From: Owenia fusiformis
Lineage: Eukaryota > Annelida > Polychaeta > Sabellida > Oweniidae
NCBI GenBank assembly: GCA_903813345.2
Contig: CAIIXF020000007.1
Location: 15,732,714 to 15,796,713 of the forward strand
Length of the DNA stretch: 64,000 bases
Direction of reading: 5' to 3'
The notes under the pieces were generated by a model that saw only the letters and a list, made by a program, of their open reading frames with translations, searched no databases and was not told where the DNA came from. Position numbers and translations under genes: made by a program. Shown here piece after piece: positions 47,701 through 59,761 of this stretch; the first letter of the stretch is position 1; each line of letters opens with the position of its first letter.

Positions 47701-50700
47701 AAATAGTTATAAGCCTTTGGTAATAAGGTAGTCTTTAGCATAATAAGAACTTCATCAAAATGTTACGGTATTCGTAATCTTATCAAAATATTGTTTCATG
47801 ATCGAGCAAGTCTTCTGTTGCAAAATATAAACATAATTCCAATATGGTTGCTTGGGAACATAATTGCCATGTCGTTACCAGGAAACACAGGATTTTACAG
47901 TGATAGAAACAAGTTGGACCTAATGATCATGATCTACATGCAATTTTTAAGTACAGTTTAGTGCACATATACAGGAAATGACTACATGCATTTAATGCAA
48001 CTTCCATTCATATATACATGCAAGCACAACATTTCACTAGAATTTCTCACAACAGCCTAAATAAATGAAAACAACAAGCAAATTAATGGAAATCATAGAT
48101 TTAACATGGAAAAGTTGAAAAGTCCCTAAAAACAACAGGCGATTTTGTGAAAACAACTGGTGAAAATTGCCTGTTGCCTGCTGCTAATGAGAGACAAAAT
48201 ATCATGTCATTTTTCATTTCTTGTTCAGATACTATGAGTATGCCTGGGCTTTGTCTTTTGCCTCCTTCATTTCATCACCAGATTCGATTGTTTCCAAATA
48301 ATTCCCAATTTTTATCAACAAAATATTATCATTGTCACATTCAATCCAATTTCACTGTCTACATGGCTCATGTTCCCCTGCTCCGCTCCAGAAATGGTAA
48401 GGCATCGTGCCTAGTTTCTTTTTTGTGACGCATTTATTTAAATAGATTGATAAATTCTTCAGAAAATCATGAAAATATCAGTAAATAAAACTTTTTTTTG
48501 AAAATCGTAGTTCCATCCAATAAATGGCTTCTCAATTACACCTAGCGAAAAGATCGATATTTCCGGGGGAATAACGGCATAGTTAGACAAAATCAAATAT
48601 GGTCGGTGTCATGGTCGCATTTATGTGCCAATCGTCATGTATGGTTACTGTCGCATTTATGCGATTATCGTCATGAAAGGGTTAAAGACCTGTTTCTATG
48701 ATGTGTGCTTTATTGAACCATTGATAACACATTTGCATAGTTACCAATATACTGTAGTTACCTGGTAGTGTTATTGTCAGTATATTCTTGTCATTAACAG
48801 GATTAATAATTAACAGGCTATAGTAACAAGATTATCCCTTGTAATTAGTGCAGAGTTGATTGGCCTATTGGAATTCTCGACACCATTTTCGAACGGGTGC
48901 AGAAAGATCAGTCAATACAAGATGACACAAGGGAATACTAACGTTTCATTCAGTTTTGTAATTGAAAGTGTTTATTTGAGCGATTCTGTTGTTGGCATTG
49001 ATAGGATAGTGTTTGTACCCATTAGGCATGTCAGCTCAGCTCAAAAGATACAATTCCCAGATAATTTTGGAATTATGAATAGTAAATGAAGTCAAACTGC
49101 TTCTGAATATCATATTGTAAATAGAGTCCCTTGTAACACAGGAGTGTCAGAATTCTTCATTGCATTATGAAACATTTCATCAAATAGCTATGTATATGGA
49201 GTTACCTAGCCTAGTCCCTTGTAACACAGTCACAGCAGTGTCAGAATTCTTCATTGCATTATGAAACATTTCATCAAATAGCTATGTATATGGAGTTACC
49301 TAGCCTAGTCCCTTGTAACACAGTCACAGCAGTATTAGAATTCTTCATTGCATTATGAAACATTTCATCAAATAGCTATGTATATGGAGTTACCTAGTGC
49401 CTGATAACTAAGCAAATGTAATTACAAGCCTTCCAAATGCATATTGAATCATAATGAAGCTTTTTGGCCCATTAGTGTGTCAACTGTAGATCTACTGCTT
49501 TCTGACAATTGCTTAGCTGCACTTAACCTATTTTTTGATGGATTGAATATTTATGCTGATTATTCTGTGGAGAGGATATTTAAATGTCTGCCTTCTACTA
49601 CTATATCACATGGTGTGCGCTGAGATGGACCTGAAATTTGAAATGATGTGGGCTGAAAGTGTGATTTTTTAAAAATCCCTTGTATTGTTAAAACGTATGA
49701 GTTCTTTTTGTCTTCTTTAAGCATAGTTTTTGAACTACTTGAACCCTTTTAAAAATGTTATCATAATTTCACAAAAATAAGTCTAAATCATTTGGGAATA
49801 GGTTGACCCCAAGCCCCCTGTTACAATGACATACACAAATCAATAGCATAGTTTGGTTACCGTTTGTAATTAGACAACTATGCCCTGAATCTGTTAACTT
49901 GTTGCCTCTGCTATATGTTATTCGATTAATTTGTGATCATACAATAAAGAGCCTGTAGGACCATAAAAATGTGTTCCATTTTAAATGAGTCAGTGGCTCA
50001 TATGGTATTTTTAAAATTGTTCCACTTGGGAGGTGTTCCACTTTCAGAGGTGTTCCGCTCGACAGTGTTTTACCATAAAACTGTACATATGCATATTCTA
50101 CTATTTCAGGTGACTCTGGAGTTGGGAAAACAAGCTTCTTGTACCAATACACAGACAATGCATTCAACTCAAAGTTTATATCAACAGTAGGGATCGACTT
50201 TAGGGAAAAGAGAGTGGTATGTATTTAGGAGTTATGCACTGGGAGGTTTTGGATGTAGGGAATATCCCGAGGGATATAAAATATATCTTCCCGAGGGCCC
50301 ATAGGGACCAAGGGAAGATAAATTGTATATACCAATGGAATACAACATAGTATATATCTAAATTAATAAACATTCTATCCTCAAGAGAAATATCATGATG
50401 GAATAATAAAGATATAAAAACTTGTTAACAGCTCTATATCATTTTGTTTCTAGCTATACCTGAAAATTGTTTGTGATATTTAATATGAAATAGCTCGTTG
50501 CATGGATCAATACACAAGCTTTATTCTATCTCATCTTTGGGTGATATAATGTGACCAGTTATACTGGTATACGAGCCCTTGTCTGTGGAATTTCAGGCAA
50601 ACCATTTGATTGATTGATTTTAAACTTTCAGGGATGTATCTTGATGTAAGATCTAGCTAGATATTACAAATTTATCGGCACTCCCTGGGTTTTAAGTTTG

Positions 50701-53700
50701 TAAATGCAGCCATTTTGAATCTTTTTCTATTATAAATTGATAAATTTTAGATAACATGCTAAACAAATTTATATTTGGCTATACAATCGGGTACAACTAT
50801 CCATGGTCTTATAGGTAATCTGAAAGTCTTGCTTGCCTTTAGTTGAACTGAAACTTGACATATTTTTTATTATTTATCAGTACAGTTACAATTAAACTGA
50901 ATAAACATGGTATGGATTATATTATTATGACACAATATGTTAGTAAAAGATTATTACTAAGTTCTCTGTTCAATCTAAGTTCTAAGTAAAGAATAAAATC
51001 AAAGTACTAAGGGATAAAATAAGATCTAAGTAAGGGATAAGATCTAAAACTGAATTCAATGAATTTTGACTTTATTATTTCTTTGTGTGGATGATTTCTG
51101 TGTTTTTGGCATTATACTACCTAAAGCTGTTCATCTTTATGATGCCTTTTAGTGAGATAATTATTGAATATTAATCATAAAGTAAGTGCCAAATTGAAAC
51201 CCGTATATCGAACAAAAGATGATGCTTCACTGACTCCCAAGGAGAGAAAGCGAAAAACATGTAACCATTTCCAATATGTCTTTCCACAACTGTCAACTAT
51301 TATTAACAACTTACAAGAGCCTGTTAGATTAATGTGAAATGAAGCCATTTCTACTTGACTTATTTTCACTTTTGAGACCCATATTCCAATTAAAGACCCA
51401 ATTTCACATTTGAGACCAATATTCTACTTTAAGACCCATTTTCCATTTATAATACCCATTTCCACTTTAAGACACATTTTCCTTTTCTAAGACCCATTTT
51501 ACTTGTAAGACAGAATCCATCTGGTGATTGCAAATCATCAATCCTATCCAACAACTTTTAATATTGCCAAACTCCAAGACCCCAGTCCTACTTCTAGACA
51601 ACTTGGGTTACATTGACCTTAGTTCAGATTACCTTATTGGTCATAAAGTTGATTTGAATAAGTTGAAGCTAATCCCAGGTTCAAATAATGTTGGTTGCAT
51701 TGACACTAGTTGACAATGTCTTAGGTTGAATTAACCTGTGATGAAATTGAATAGGAAGCAGTACAAGTTAAGGTTGTAAATTAAAACCTTATTCTGTCAT
51801 TATCTACTAATGACCTTAACTGAACTAAATGACATTTGTATATAATCTTGTTTCATTTCCTTACCTTCAAAGAATATAACTTAATTGTGTTATCTCGTGA
51901 GTCTACAATATGTATTATTGTTTTTTTCTAGTACCATGTCAATTTGACTTTATGTATAACTTTTTGTATTTTATTTCTTTTGATAAAGTGTATATTTTAT
52001 GGGAGAATGAATTATGATTGTATTTATCACACTTGAAAAGTGTTTTATTTAGCAATGTACATCTTGTTCTAATGTTGCCCTTGGTACATTCCTGTTACAG
52101 GTGCACAGGATGCCGGGACAGGATGGAAGTGTAGGTAGAAGTCAGAGAATACACATACAGCTATGGGACACTGCTGGCCAAGAGAGGTAAGTAATACACA
52201 TACAGCTATGGGACACTGCTGGCCAAGAGAGGTAAGTAATACATATACAGCTATGGGACACTGCTGGCCAAGAAAGGTAAGTAATACATATACAGCTATG
52301 GGACACTGCTGGCCAAGGGCGGTAAGTAATACATATACAGCTATGGGACACTGCTGGCCAAGAGAGGTAAGTAATACATATACAGCTATGGGACACTGCT
52401 GGCCAAGAAAGGTAAGTAATACATATACAGCTATGGGACACTGCTGGCCAAGGGCGGTAAGTAATACATATACAGCTATGGGACACTGCTGGCCAAGAGA
52501 GGTAAGTAATACATATACAGCTATGGGACACTGCTGGCCAAGAAAGGTAAGTAATACATATACAGCTATGGGACACTGCTGGCCAAGAGAGGTAAGTAAT
52601 ACACATACAGCTATGGGACACGGCTGACCAAGAGAGGTACTGTAATTGGTATATATACAGTTATGGGACACTGCTGGCCAAGAGAGGTAAGTAATACATA
52701 TACAGCTATGGGACACTGCTGGCCAAGAGAGGTAAGTAATACATATACAGCTATGGGACACTGCTGGCCAAGAGAGGTAAGTAATACACATAAGCTGTGG
52801 GACACTGCTGACCAAGAAAGGTAAGTAATACATATACAGCTATGGGACACTGCTGGCCAAGAGAGGTAAGTAATACATATACAGCTATGGGACACTGCTG
52901 GCGAAGAGACGTAAGTAATACACATACAGCTATGGGACATTGTTGGCCAAGAGAGGTAAGTAATACATATACAGCTATGGGACACTGCTGGCCAAGAGAG
53001 GTACTGTAGTTGGTATATATACAGTTATGGGACACTGCTGGCCAAGAGAGGTAAGTAATACACATACAGCTATGGGACAATGTTGGCCAAGAGAGGTAAG
53101 TAATACACATACAGCTATGGGACACTGCTGGCCAAGAGAGGTAAGTAATACATATACAGCTATGGGACACTGCTGGCCAAGAAAGGTAAGTAATACATAT
53201 ACAGCTATGGGACACTGCTGGCCAAGGGCGGTAAGTAATACATATACAGCTATGGGACACTGCTGGCCAAGAGAGGTAAGTAATACATATACAGCTATGG
53301 GACACTGCTGGCCAAGAAAGGTAAGTAATACATATACAGCTATGGGACACTGCTGGCCAAGGGCGGTAAGTAATACATATACAGCTATGGGACACTGCTG
53401 GCCAAGAGAGGTAAGTAATACATATACAGCTATGGGACACTGCTGGCCAAGAGAGGTAAGTAATACATATACAGCTATGGGACACTGCTGGCCAAGAGAG
53501 GTAAGTAATACATATACAGCTATGGGACACTGCTGGCCAAGAGAGGTAAGTAATACATATACAGCTATGGGACACTGCTGGCCAAGAGAGGTAAGTAATA
53601 CACATACAGCTATGGGACACGGCTGACCAAGAGAGGTACTGTAATTGGTATATATACAGTTATGGGACACTGCTGGCCAAGAGAGGTAAGTAATACATAT

Positions 53701-54895
53701 ACAGCTATGGGACACTGCTGGCCAAGAGAGGTAAGTAATACACATGCAGCTATGGGACACTGCTGGCCAAGAGAGGTAAGTAATACACATGCAGCTATGG
53801 GACACTGCTGGCCAAGGGAGGTAAGTAATACATATACAGCTATGGGACACTGCTGGCCAAGAGAGGTAAGTAATACACATACAACTATGGGACATTGCTG
53901 GCCAAGAGAGGTAAGTAATACACATGCAGCTATGGGACACTGCTGGCCAAGGGAGGTAAGTAATACATATACAGCTATGGGACACTGCTGGCCAAGAGAG
54001 GTAAGTAATACACATATAACTATGGGACATTGCTGGCCAAGGGAGGCAATATTTATTCAGGGTCTATTCAATAGTATTAAGTTATTCAATCATTTTTCTC
54101 AGAAAAAATACAGATGACATCACACGGTCTAATCAGGTTGCTAGATTTCACTATCATTCAGTTATGAGTAATACATATTGTAGTATCACTATCCCCTTGC
54201 ACAAGATGCTTACTCTACTATTCCAGGTTTCGTAGTCTAACAACAGCATTCTTCCGAGATGCAATGGGCTTTCTATTGATATTTGATCTGAGTAACGAAC
54301 AGTCATTTCTCAACCTGCGTAACTGGATAGCACAGCTGCAGACGCATGCATACTGCGAGAATCCCGATATTGTACTGTGTGGGAACAAGGTCGACCTGGA
54401 GGCACAGAGAGCAATCACTGAAGAGGCTGCCAAAGAATTTGCCGAAAAACATGGGTAAATTTTAACTCTATATGGTAAAAGTACTTGTGAATATGAATTT
54501 GAATTATCATAGAGGTTTCCATAGTTATTATGAAATGCTATCTGCTAATACTCACATTGTTGTTTAAAAATAGTCAAATACTACTCAAAGTTGATGGATT
54601 TATCACGCTGTGTTTTCTTGCTGAATGCATGTACACCCTGTACCTTTATTACAGAGTAAACACCCTGTATCTTCTTGACTGAATGAACACCCTGTATTTC
54701 TTCTCCAGGTTACCATACTTTGAGACAAGTGCCGCCACTGGCCAAAATGTGGCAAAATCTGTGGAACTATTATTGGACAATGTCATGTTACGGATGGAGA
54801 AATCTGTTGACAAGTCAATTCTTCCTGGCATGAGAAATGGTGCAAATCTTTCACAATATGAGGAGGAGGAAAATAAATCTAAATGTTCCTGTTAG
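44745..54895 (+). CDS. RAB27: Rab27 small GTPase
   Basis: Five coding exons, 44745-44826, 50110-50216, 52101-52186, 54227-54454 and 54709-54895, join in frame to 229 residues, a usual Rab27 length. All introns are GT-AG. Visible GTPase motifs are the P loop GDSGVGKT, switch I with STVGIDF, G3 WDTAGQE, G4 GNKVD and G5 ETSA. The start [19 protein letters not shown] and the [20 protein letters not shown] insert before G3 are characteristic of Rab27. The C-terminus CSC supplies two cysteines for geranylgeranylation. Family role: GTP-dependent docking and exocytosis of secretory granules, lysosome-related organelles and exosomes, through Slp/Slac2 effectors. The exon beginning at the acceptor 44737 has 8 nt before this ATG that stay open in frame. 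Intron 3 is filled with copies of the exon 3 end. Confidence 0.96.
44827..49110 (+). other. Rab27 intron 1, left part
   Basis: No exon or large repeat is supported. Minor structures are palindromes near 46075-46095 (CCGATGCCTTCGGCATGG) and 46150-46180 (ACGGTCTG / CAGACCGT), and a stretch near 46750-46850 with repeated CGCCAAA words like those in the Rab27 3' UTR. Confidence 0.4.
49117..49400. repeat. Three tandem copies of an 89-94-bp unit in Rab27 intron 1
   Basis: GTCCCTTGTAACACAG starts copies at 49125, 49214 and 49308. Each continues with GTCAGAATTCTTCATTGC, ATTATGAAACATTTCATC and TATGGAGTTACCTAG. Copies are nearly identical, the first lacking 5 bp. Confidence 0.9.
49940..50090. repeat. 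Relative of the GTTCCACTT short element
   Basis: GTTCCACTTGGGAGGTGTTC, CACTTTCAGAGGTGTTCCGC and GTGTTTTACCATAAAACTG resemble the arms of the 78-166 element. It lies immediately left of Rab27 exon 2. Confidence 0.4.
52187..54050 (+). repeat. 45-bp minisatellite built from the Rab27 exon 3 end and its splice donor, about 41 extra copies
   Basis: Rab27 exon 3 ends ATACACATACAGCTATGG, GACACTGCTGGCCAAGAGAG at 52186 and is followed by GTAAGT. From there this 39-nt exon end plus 6 nt of intron repeats head to tail across nearly all of intron 3. By eye I count 42 exon-end copies including the native one: 38 followed by GTAAGT, three by GTACTG (52636, 53002 and 53634 region) and the last by GCAATA. 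Many differences are synonymous in the Rab27 frame (CAC to CAT, GAG to GAA), but others are not (GAG to GGC-type). Retaining any copy would place TAA directly after the Arg codon, so the first donor must be used. Long open frames on the minus strand here are by-products of a 45-bp period divisible by three. Confidence 0.97.
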
Positions 54896-56339
54896 TATTT
54901 AAAGGCCCTGTGTATTGTTGAAAGTATTTGAAGTATTTGGCTAGCATGGTAGATGTAATCTCTGTAGCATTGGAGGAGGAACTAGTTACTGCAGCCAGTT
55001 TAGAACACTTAAAGAATTACCTTGCACTTGGTTGAAAATCCATTTAGACACAGGGCACATTACCAGAAGATTCCATAAGTTGAAGATTTTAAGTCTGTTG
55101 TCCATTTACTATGATATTATTTTTCATTGTTAAACAATGTATTTTGTTGTTAAGAATGTTTTGGTAATGTAGCCTTGTGTAGAATTTATGCTATCATTTA
55201 AAGGGCAATATATTTGAAAAACAATTATTTCAGACATTACACGGGGACTTTAAATAGGAGGTTATTGCATTATCATGGCATTATGTCAAGCTTCATAAGC
55301 AAAGGGACTGCACTTAGGTTCCTAGACCGTGTAGACCTCCTGTATACTGTATAACAGTGCACTTCCCCTTTTTGCCATTTTACAACGTAGGTTTACTATA
55401 CATTTGTATGTAATATTCAGTTTGGTAAATACTATAATGATAGACACTTCACACATTTTAGAACATAATTTGTAAAAACTGAGTACTGAACTTCTACTTA
55501 ATTTAGCGGCTGTTTTAATTTGGCGGAACCCCAAATTGTTAAAATCTGCCAAATTAAGTAGATGTCAAATTCCATTTACAACATGTAAATCAGAACCATT
55601 AAAGCATTGTAATATTGCAAGTCTGCCAAATTAAGTAGCTGCCAAATATTCAAAACAACAAATCCACCAAAATGAGCAGCACCAAATTAAGTAAAGTACA
55701 GTATGTATTGTCAAAGTTAGAGCTGTTTTGGTGGAAAAAGTTTGGTAAGTATTCAAGAGGTTTTCACATATGTCTATGATAGAGCAATAACTAATGTACA
55801 ATACATTATACATTGTTAAGGCCAGGGTATTTGAATAGTATGTTAAGCATTATTCCATTTTTTGTAAAAGTAGGATAGAAAAAGGCATTTTATATATTTT
55901 GCATCCTCATTTTGTTAAATAATGATGTTTAACAAATTAGCTTTTTATTAAAACAGATGGAATATACTAGAACCATTTTTTACATACCAGTTTTCACTTG
56001 TCAAATATTTGGAGATGAAAATGCTAAACAAACTATTTATTCACCCTAGCCTTTTGAATATTCTATTTAAAGGTGGTCATAATCTTTTTGTTTTGTTTTG
56101 TAAAATATAGATATATAAATATTATAAACTCACAGTGGTTGTCAGAATTATAACATTACAACTGGATATTAGATGTCTCTATCTTTGTCTATTAAAGCAT
56201 ATGCTGCCTCTTGGCATACATTTTCACTTGGCATATGCTGACAATTGTGAGAGGTATTGCTAGACTTTGAAATAGGTTTTGGAAATATAGATTGAGGTTA
56301 TACTCATGTATGCTTACATTTCTCCTGTGCTAACAGTTT

Positions 56340-56520
56340 GACAATTGGCATATTGAAGCATATAGAAATGCAAATGGCATATTGAAGTATAAAGGAATGC
56401 AAATGACATATTGAAGCATAAAGGAATGCAAATGGCATATTGAAGCAAATACTGAAACTTGGCATACTAAAGCTAACTTTGTAACTTGACACAAATAGTA
56501 TATTGAAGCATATATGGACA
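56340..56520. repeat. Short tandem repeat of about 31 bp
   Basis: GCATATTGAAGCATA followed by AAGGAATGCAAATG recurs four to five times at about 31-bp spacing, with decayed copies to about 56520. Confidence 0.8.
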
Positions 56521-56699
56521 TTTGGTATACATAAGCATAAACTGACACTTGTATATCATTACTATATTATATGTGATATTGCTAATACTATGGTGTTAAA
56601 ACTGTATCAAAATTGGATATCTTATATAAATGTGATATCTCTAACGTTTAGCAGAGTACATACACAATCATACTTCATACATGATTTCATACATGGTTT

Positions 56700-57330
56700 G
56701 TTATGTCACCACCAAAAAGTGGTGACATATTATTTTTGTGATGGCACATGGCAGTTGGTGGTTGGCGATCGGCGTCTGTAACAATTTCTTACAACTGCCA
56801 AGAACTTGACAAATACTGTCTAGACTGACTTCAATTTTTTCAAAATCATCTACAAGTTTCCAGAAGTTCAAATCTGACTCTAGAATTAAGATTGACCTTC
56901 AATGACCTTTTAAGGTAAAAAAAGGTTAAAGAAAAGGTCTTTTTTAACTTGCTTCAAATTGACCAATTTTTTTCTTCAAAATCATCTAGAAGTTCTCAAA
57001 AGTTCAAATCTGAATATAGATTTGACCTTCAGTGACATTTTCAAGGTCAAAAAAGATTTGACCATCTATGACCTTCTCAAGGTCAAAACGGTCTTTTTCA
57101 ACTTGCTTCAAATTGACCAATTTTTTTCAAAATCATCCTCAAGTTCTCAGAAGTTCAAATCTGACTTTAGATTTGAGATTTCACCTTCTATGACCTTCTC
57201 TCAAAAAACTTGTTTCAAATTGACCATTTTTTCAAAATCAACTACAGAGTTCTCAGAAATCTGACCTAAGTTTGAACTAAGAATATTGTGAGCAACTAGG
57301 TGGTGGCATTTTGTCATATTAATGCCTTGT
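56700..57330. mobile_element. Dispersed element with terminal hairpin and CAAGGTCA-rich body
   Basis: It begins with the palindrome ATGTCACCACC-AAAAA-GTGGTGACAT and ends near AGGTGGTGGCATTTTGTCAT, an inverted relation between head and tail. The body repeats ACTTGCTTCAAATTGACCAA, TCAAAATCATCTACAAGTT, TGACCTTC and CAAGGTCAAA, clearly related to the bodies of the 15711-23527 array, but head and tail differ. It is an older cousin of the same class, with different termini. Confidence 0.65.
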
Positions 57331-59761
57331 TCGAGTTTGAACTCACTATGTTAGTAAAATCACATTTGTATATGTGAATCCATTGTTTAAAAATGACATT
57401 GAACAGAGTACATACGTCTAACAAATGCTAATAGGGCTTGGACAAACGTTTTCCCATTCACAAACCATGATGTGAAGATCACACACCTTGATGTATTATA
57501 AATTGCTTTCTAGAGATGTTTGAGAGTCGCATCATATGGTTAGACTTTTCACATGGATTGTGTATTGTCCAATTTTGATACAAAATAAACTCCATAAATA
57601 ACTGTTTACTAACTGTATATTTATACACATTTATGAAGTTTTTGACATTTATAAACTAAACAAAATCTAAATTCATCTACATGTATATCGCATCAATTTT
57701 TCAATCTAATCTTTTTTTATTATAGATATTGTATCAAACACTGTACTTGTACATCAGGAAAGTTATAAAACAAACACATTACAAAATACCAACACAAAAA
57801 TTCAGTTCTCTACTTGGGTGCTATTTTGTGGAAGAATTTGCCAATAAGACCGAAGAGATGTAAAAAGACTCTTTCAGGAATGCATTGTGATCTGAAAGTA
57901 TAATGATACTAATACAACTTACAGGGGCATTTCCAATTATTTATGTGTGATAAATAACAATAAAGTGTACATGTATTTTAATTGTTAATAACATTTTCTC
58001 TGACTTAATGATTTAGCCATGATCTTTGGTAACCTTAACCAAAATATCCCCTAACATCAAATGCACTAGATGAAAATGGGAACTTAAAAGCCCCTGGGAA
58101 TGTGTACTTGTAGTAGTGTACAGTGTATCTAATGATGTGACAGAGCGTTTTAACAATTTGGAAAATGTAAATGGAATTAAACTGGATTTTCTCGTCCATG
58201 GGCCCACTGGGCATTTAATTTGTATGGGCGTTTATTTGAAAAATTGATTTTCCAAATGAGTTGGTTTTCAATTTGAGGGAAAGTATCTGTTGTGAAGTTG
58301 ACACCTGGACTTCAGTGCCATGATATCGTGGACATGACCGTTATGTGCTCTTTTCAATCTGGATATTAAGTTGCATTTCCAAACTTGCTACTTATTTCAT
58401 GTTAACCCTAGGCACTGTCACATATATTTTTATTGACTATCAGTGGGTACTTCCAATGAAAAAATATTATATTCTTTTCAACTGAGGAAAAGTTAGCAAT
58501 TGGCCTTTGTGTTTGTGGGCTTTAAAAGAGGGGAATTTCTTTTTTACACACCCCTCATGGACCGTTATTGAGAATCTCTGTTATAGTTAATTGTCCAACA
58601 TCAATGGTTTGAAGTGCTCCCTTATACAATTGCAAAGATTCAAAAGATATATTTTTTTTATATTTTGCACTGATATGCCACTAATCAGGGTATCTGGTGT
58701 TTATTGCTGTAAATTTTGTTATGATTTAATATATACAAATAAACTATTATTAATATACATATATATTGAAACCTGTGTTATTAATTCTTAGTATTCTGAA
58801 ACTAAATGAAACTAAATGTATAAATATTGTTCACTGTGTATGCCCTGTTAATTAAAATAAAGTGAATATGTTCATACTCACAAGGCAGTGAAAGTCTCCA
58901 GCGTACTGTGATACGTTATTGGTATAAATATATTGAAGACCACCTTATAAATGATCCACAATAGCAAGTGCTTAATTTTTAAATGGTGTTTATACATTAT
59001 TTCAGCGACAACAATCTGATCACTTTTTGAAAAATTCCAGCGGGGTTCACTTGTGACAATTTTGGTCCAAAAATGGCCAAAATCACTTATATTAAAAAGT
59101 GCTCAGAATGGTGAAAACTGCATGATTTTGAAAGATATTTTGGCCAAGGGGGGGTCGAACCTCCCTAGCTCCTTTATCATTATCCATGGACAATAGTAGA
59201 AAATGTTTGTTCTTACGTGACATTTGATACAACTAGAATCACAATCGACACAATGCTTGTTTATCTATACAATACAATGTCTCATTCAGCACAATAATTT
59301 CATTGTATTTTGTCACCACAATTGTCACAACCATAACAATTACTTGTATCAATATCTACAATGTACAAGTAACGAATGTTGGAACTAGTTCAATCACATG
59401 TAATTCAATATAAACAAGGACATCCTTGGTATAAACATGGGCTTTCAACTCTTAATTGAAAGCCCATGGTATAAAGAAGTGGAACCACAATATTAATGTC
59501 CTGGATATGCGTATCATATTAAGCAAATGCTAATTTAAGTTCATGTCCCAAAGTTCATGTGGTAACTTATTATTGCTCATTTCTGCTGCTCCAAGCTAAT
59601 GACTCAACTATAGAGAGAACCTATTGCGTAATGGCTATTACATTGGCTACAATCAATTAATTGCGTTTGCCAAGTTGACATCTTGGGTTGAGTTGCCGTG
59701 CATTGACTTGTCCATCAACTAAGCGAAGCTTAATTAATTAATGCATCATGAATACCAGCTA
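57331..59761. other. Intergenic AT-rich stretch
   Basis: No gene is supported. It contains a short hairpin at 59436-59468 (CATGGGCTTTCAA paired with TTGAAAGCCCATG) with TGGTATAAA on both sides. Confidence 0.4.

Larger units (their letters stand above)
54896..58000 (+). other. Rab27 3' UTR and downstream flank
   Basis: Non-coding sequence follows the stop. AATAAA signals near 57586 and 57957 could end the transcript. The region 55500-55700 contains several scattered copies of CCAAATTAAGTAG-like words. Two repeats, at 56340-56450 and 56700-57330, lie within the possible UTR. Confidence 0.45.

Noticed and set aside
48147-48428. 93-codon plus-strand frame in Rab27 intron 1
   Set aside because: No domain, low-complexity composition and intronic position; consistent with chance.
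52069-54030. Long overlapping open frames of up to 351 codons on the minus strand with repeated [15 protein letters not shown]-like peptides, and plus-strand frames with [15 protein letters not shown]
   Set aside because: They arise because the 45-bp minisatellite period is divisible by three, which keeps frames open. They are out of frame or antisense to the Rab27 exon and have no start, domain or splice support.
52187-54050. CRISPR-like appearance of regularly spaced repeats
   Set aside because: Units are contiguous with no unique spacers, and the host is a eukaryote.
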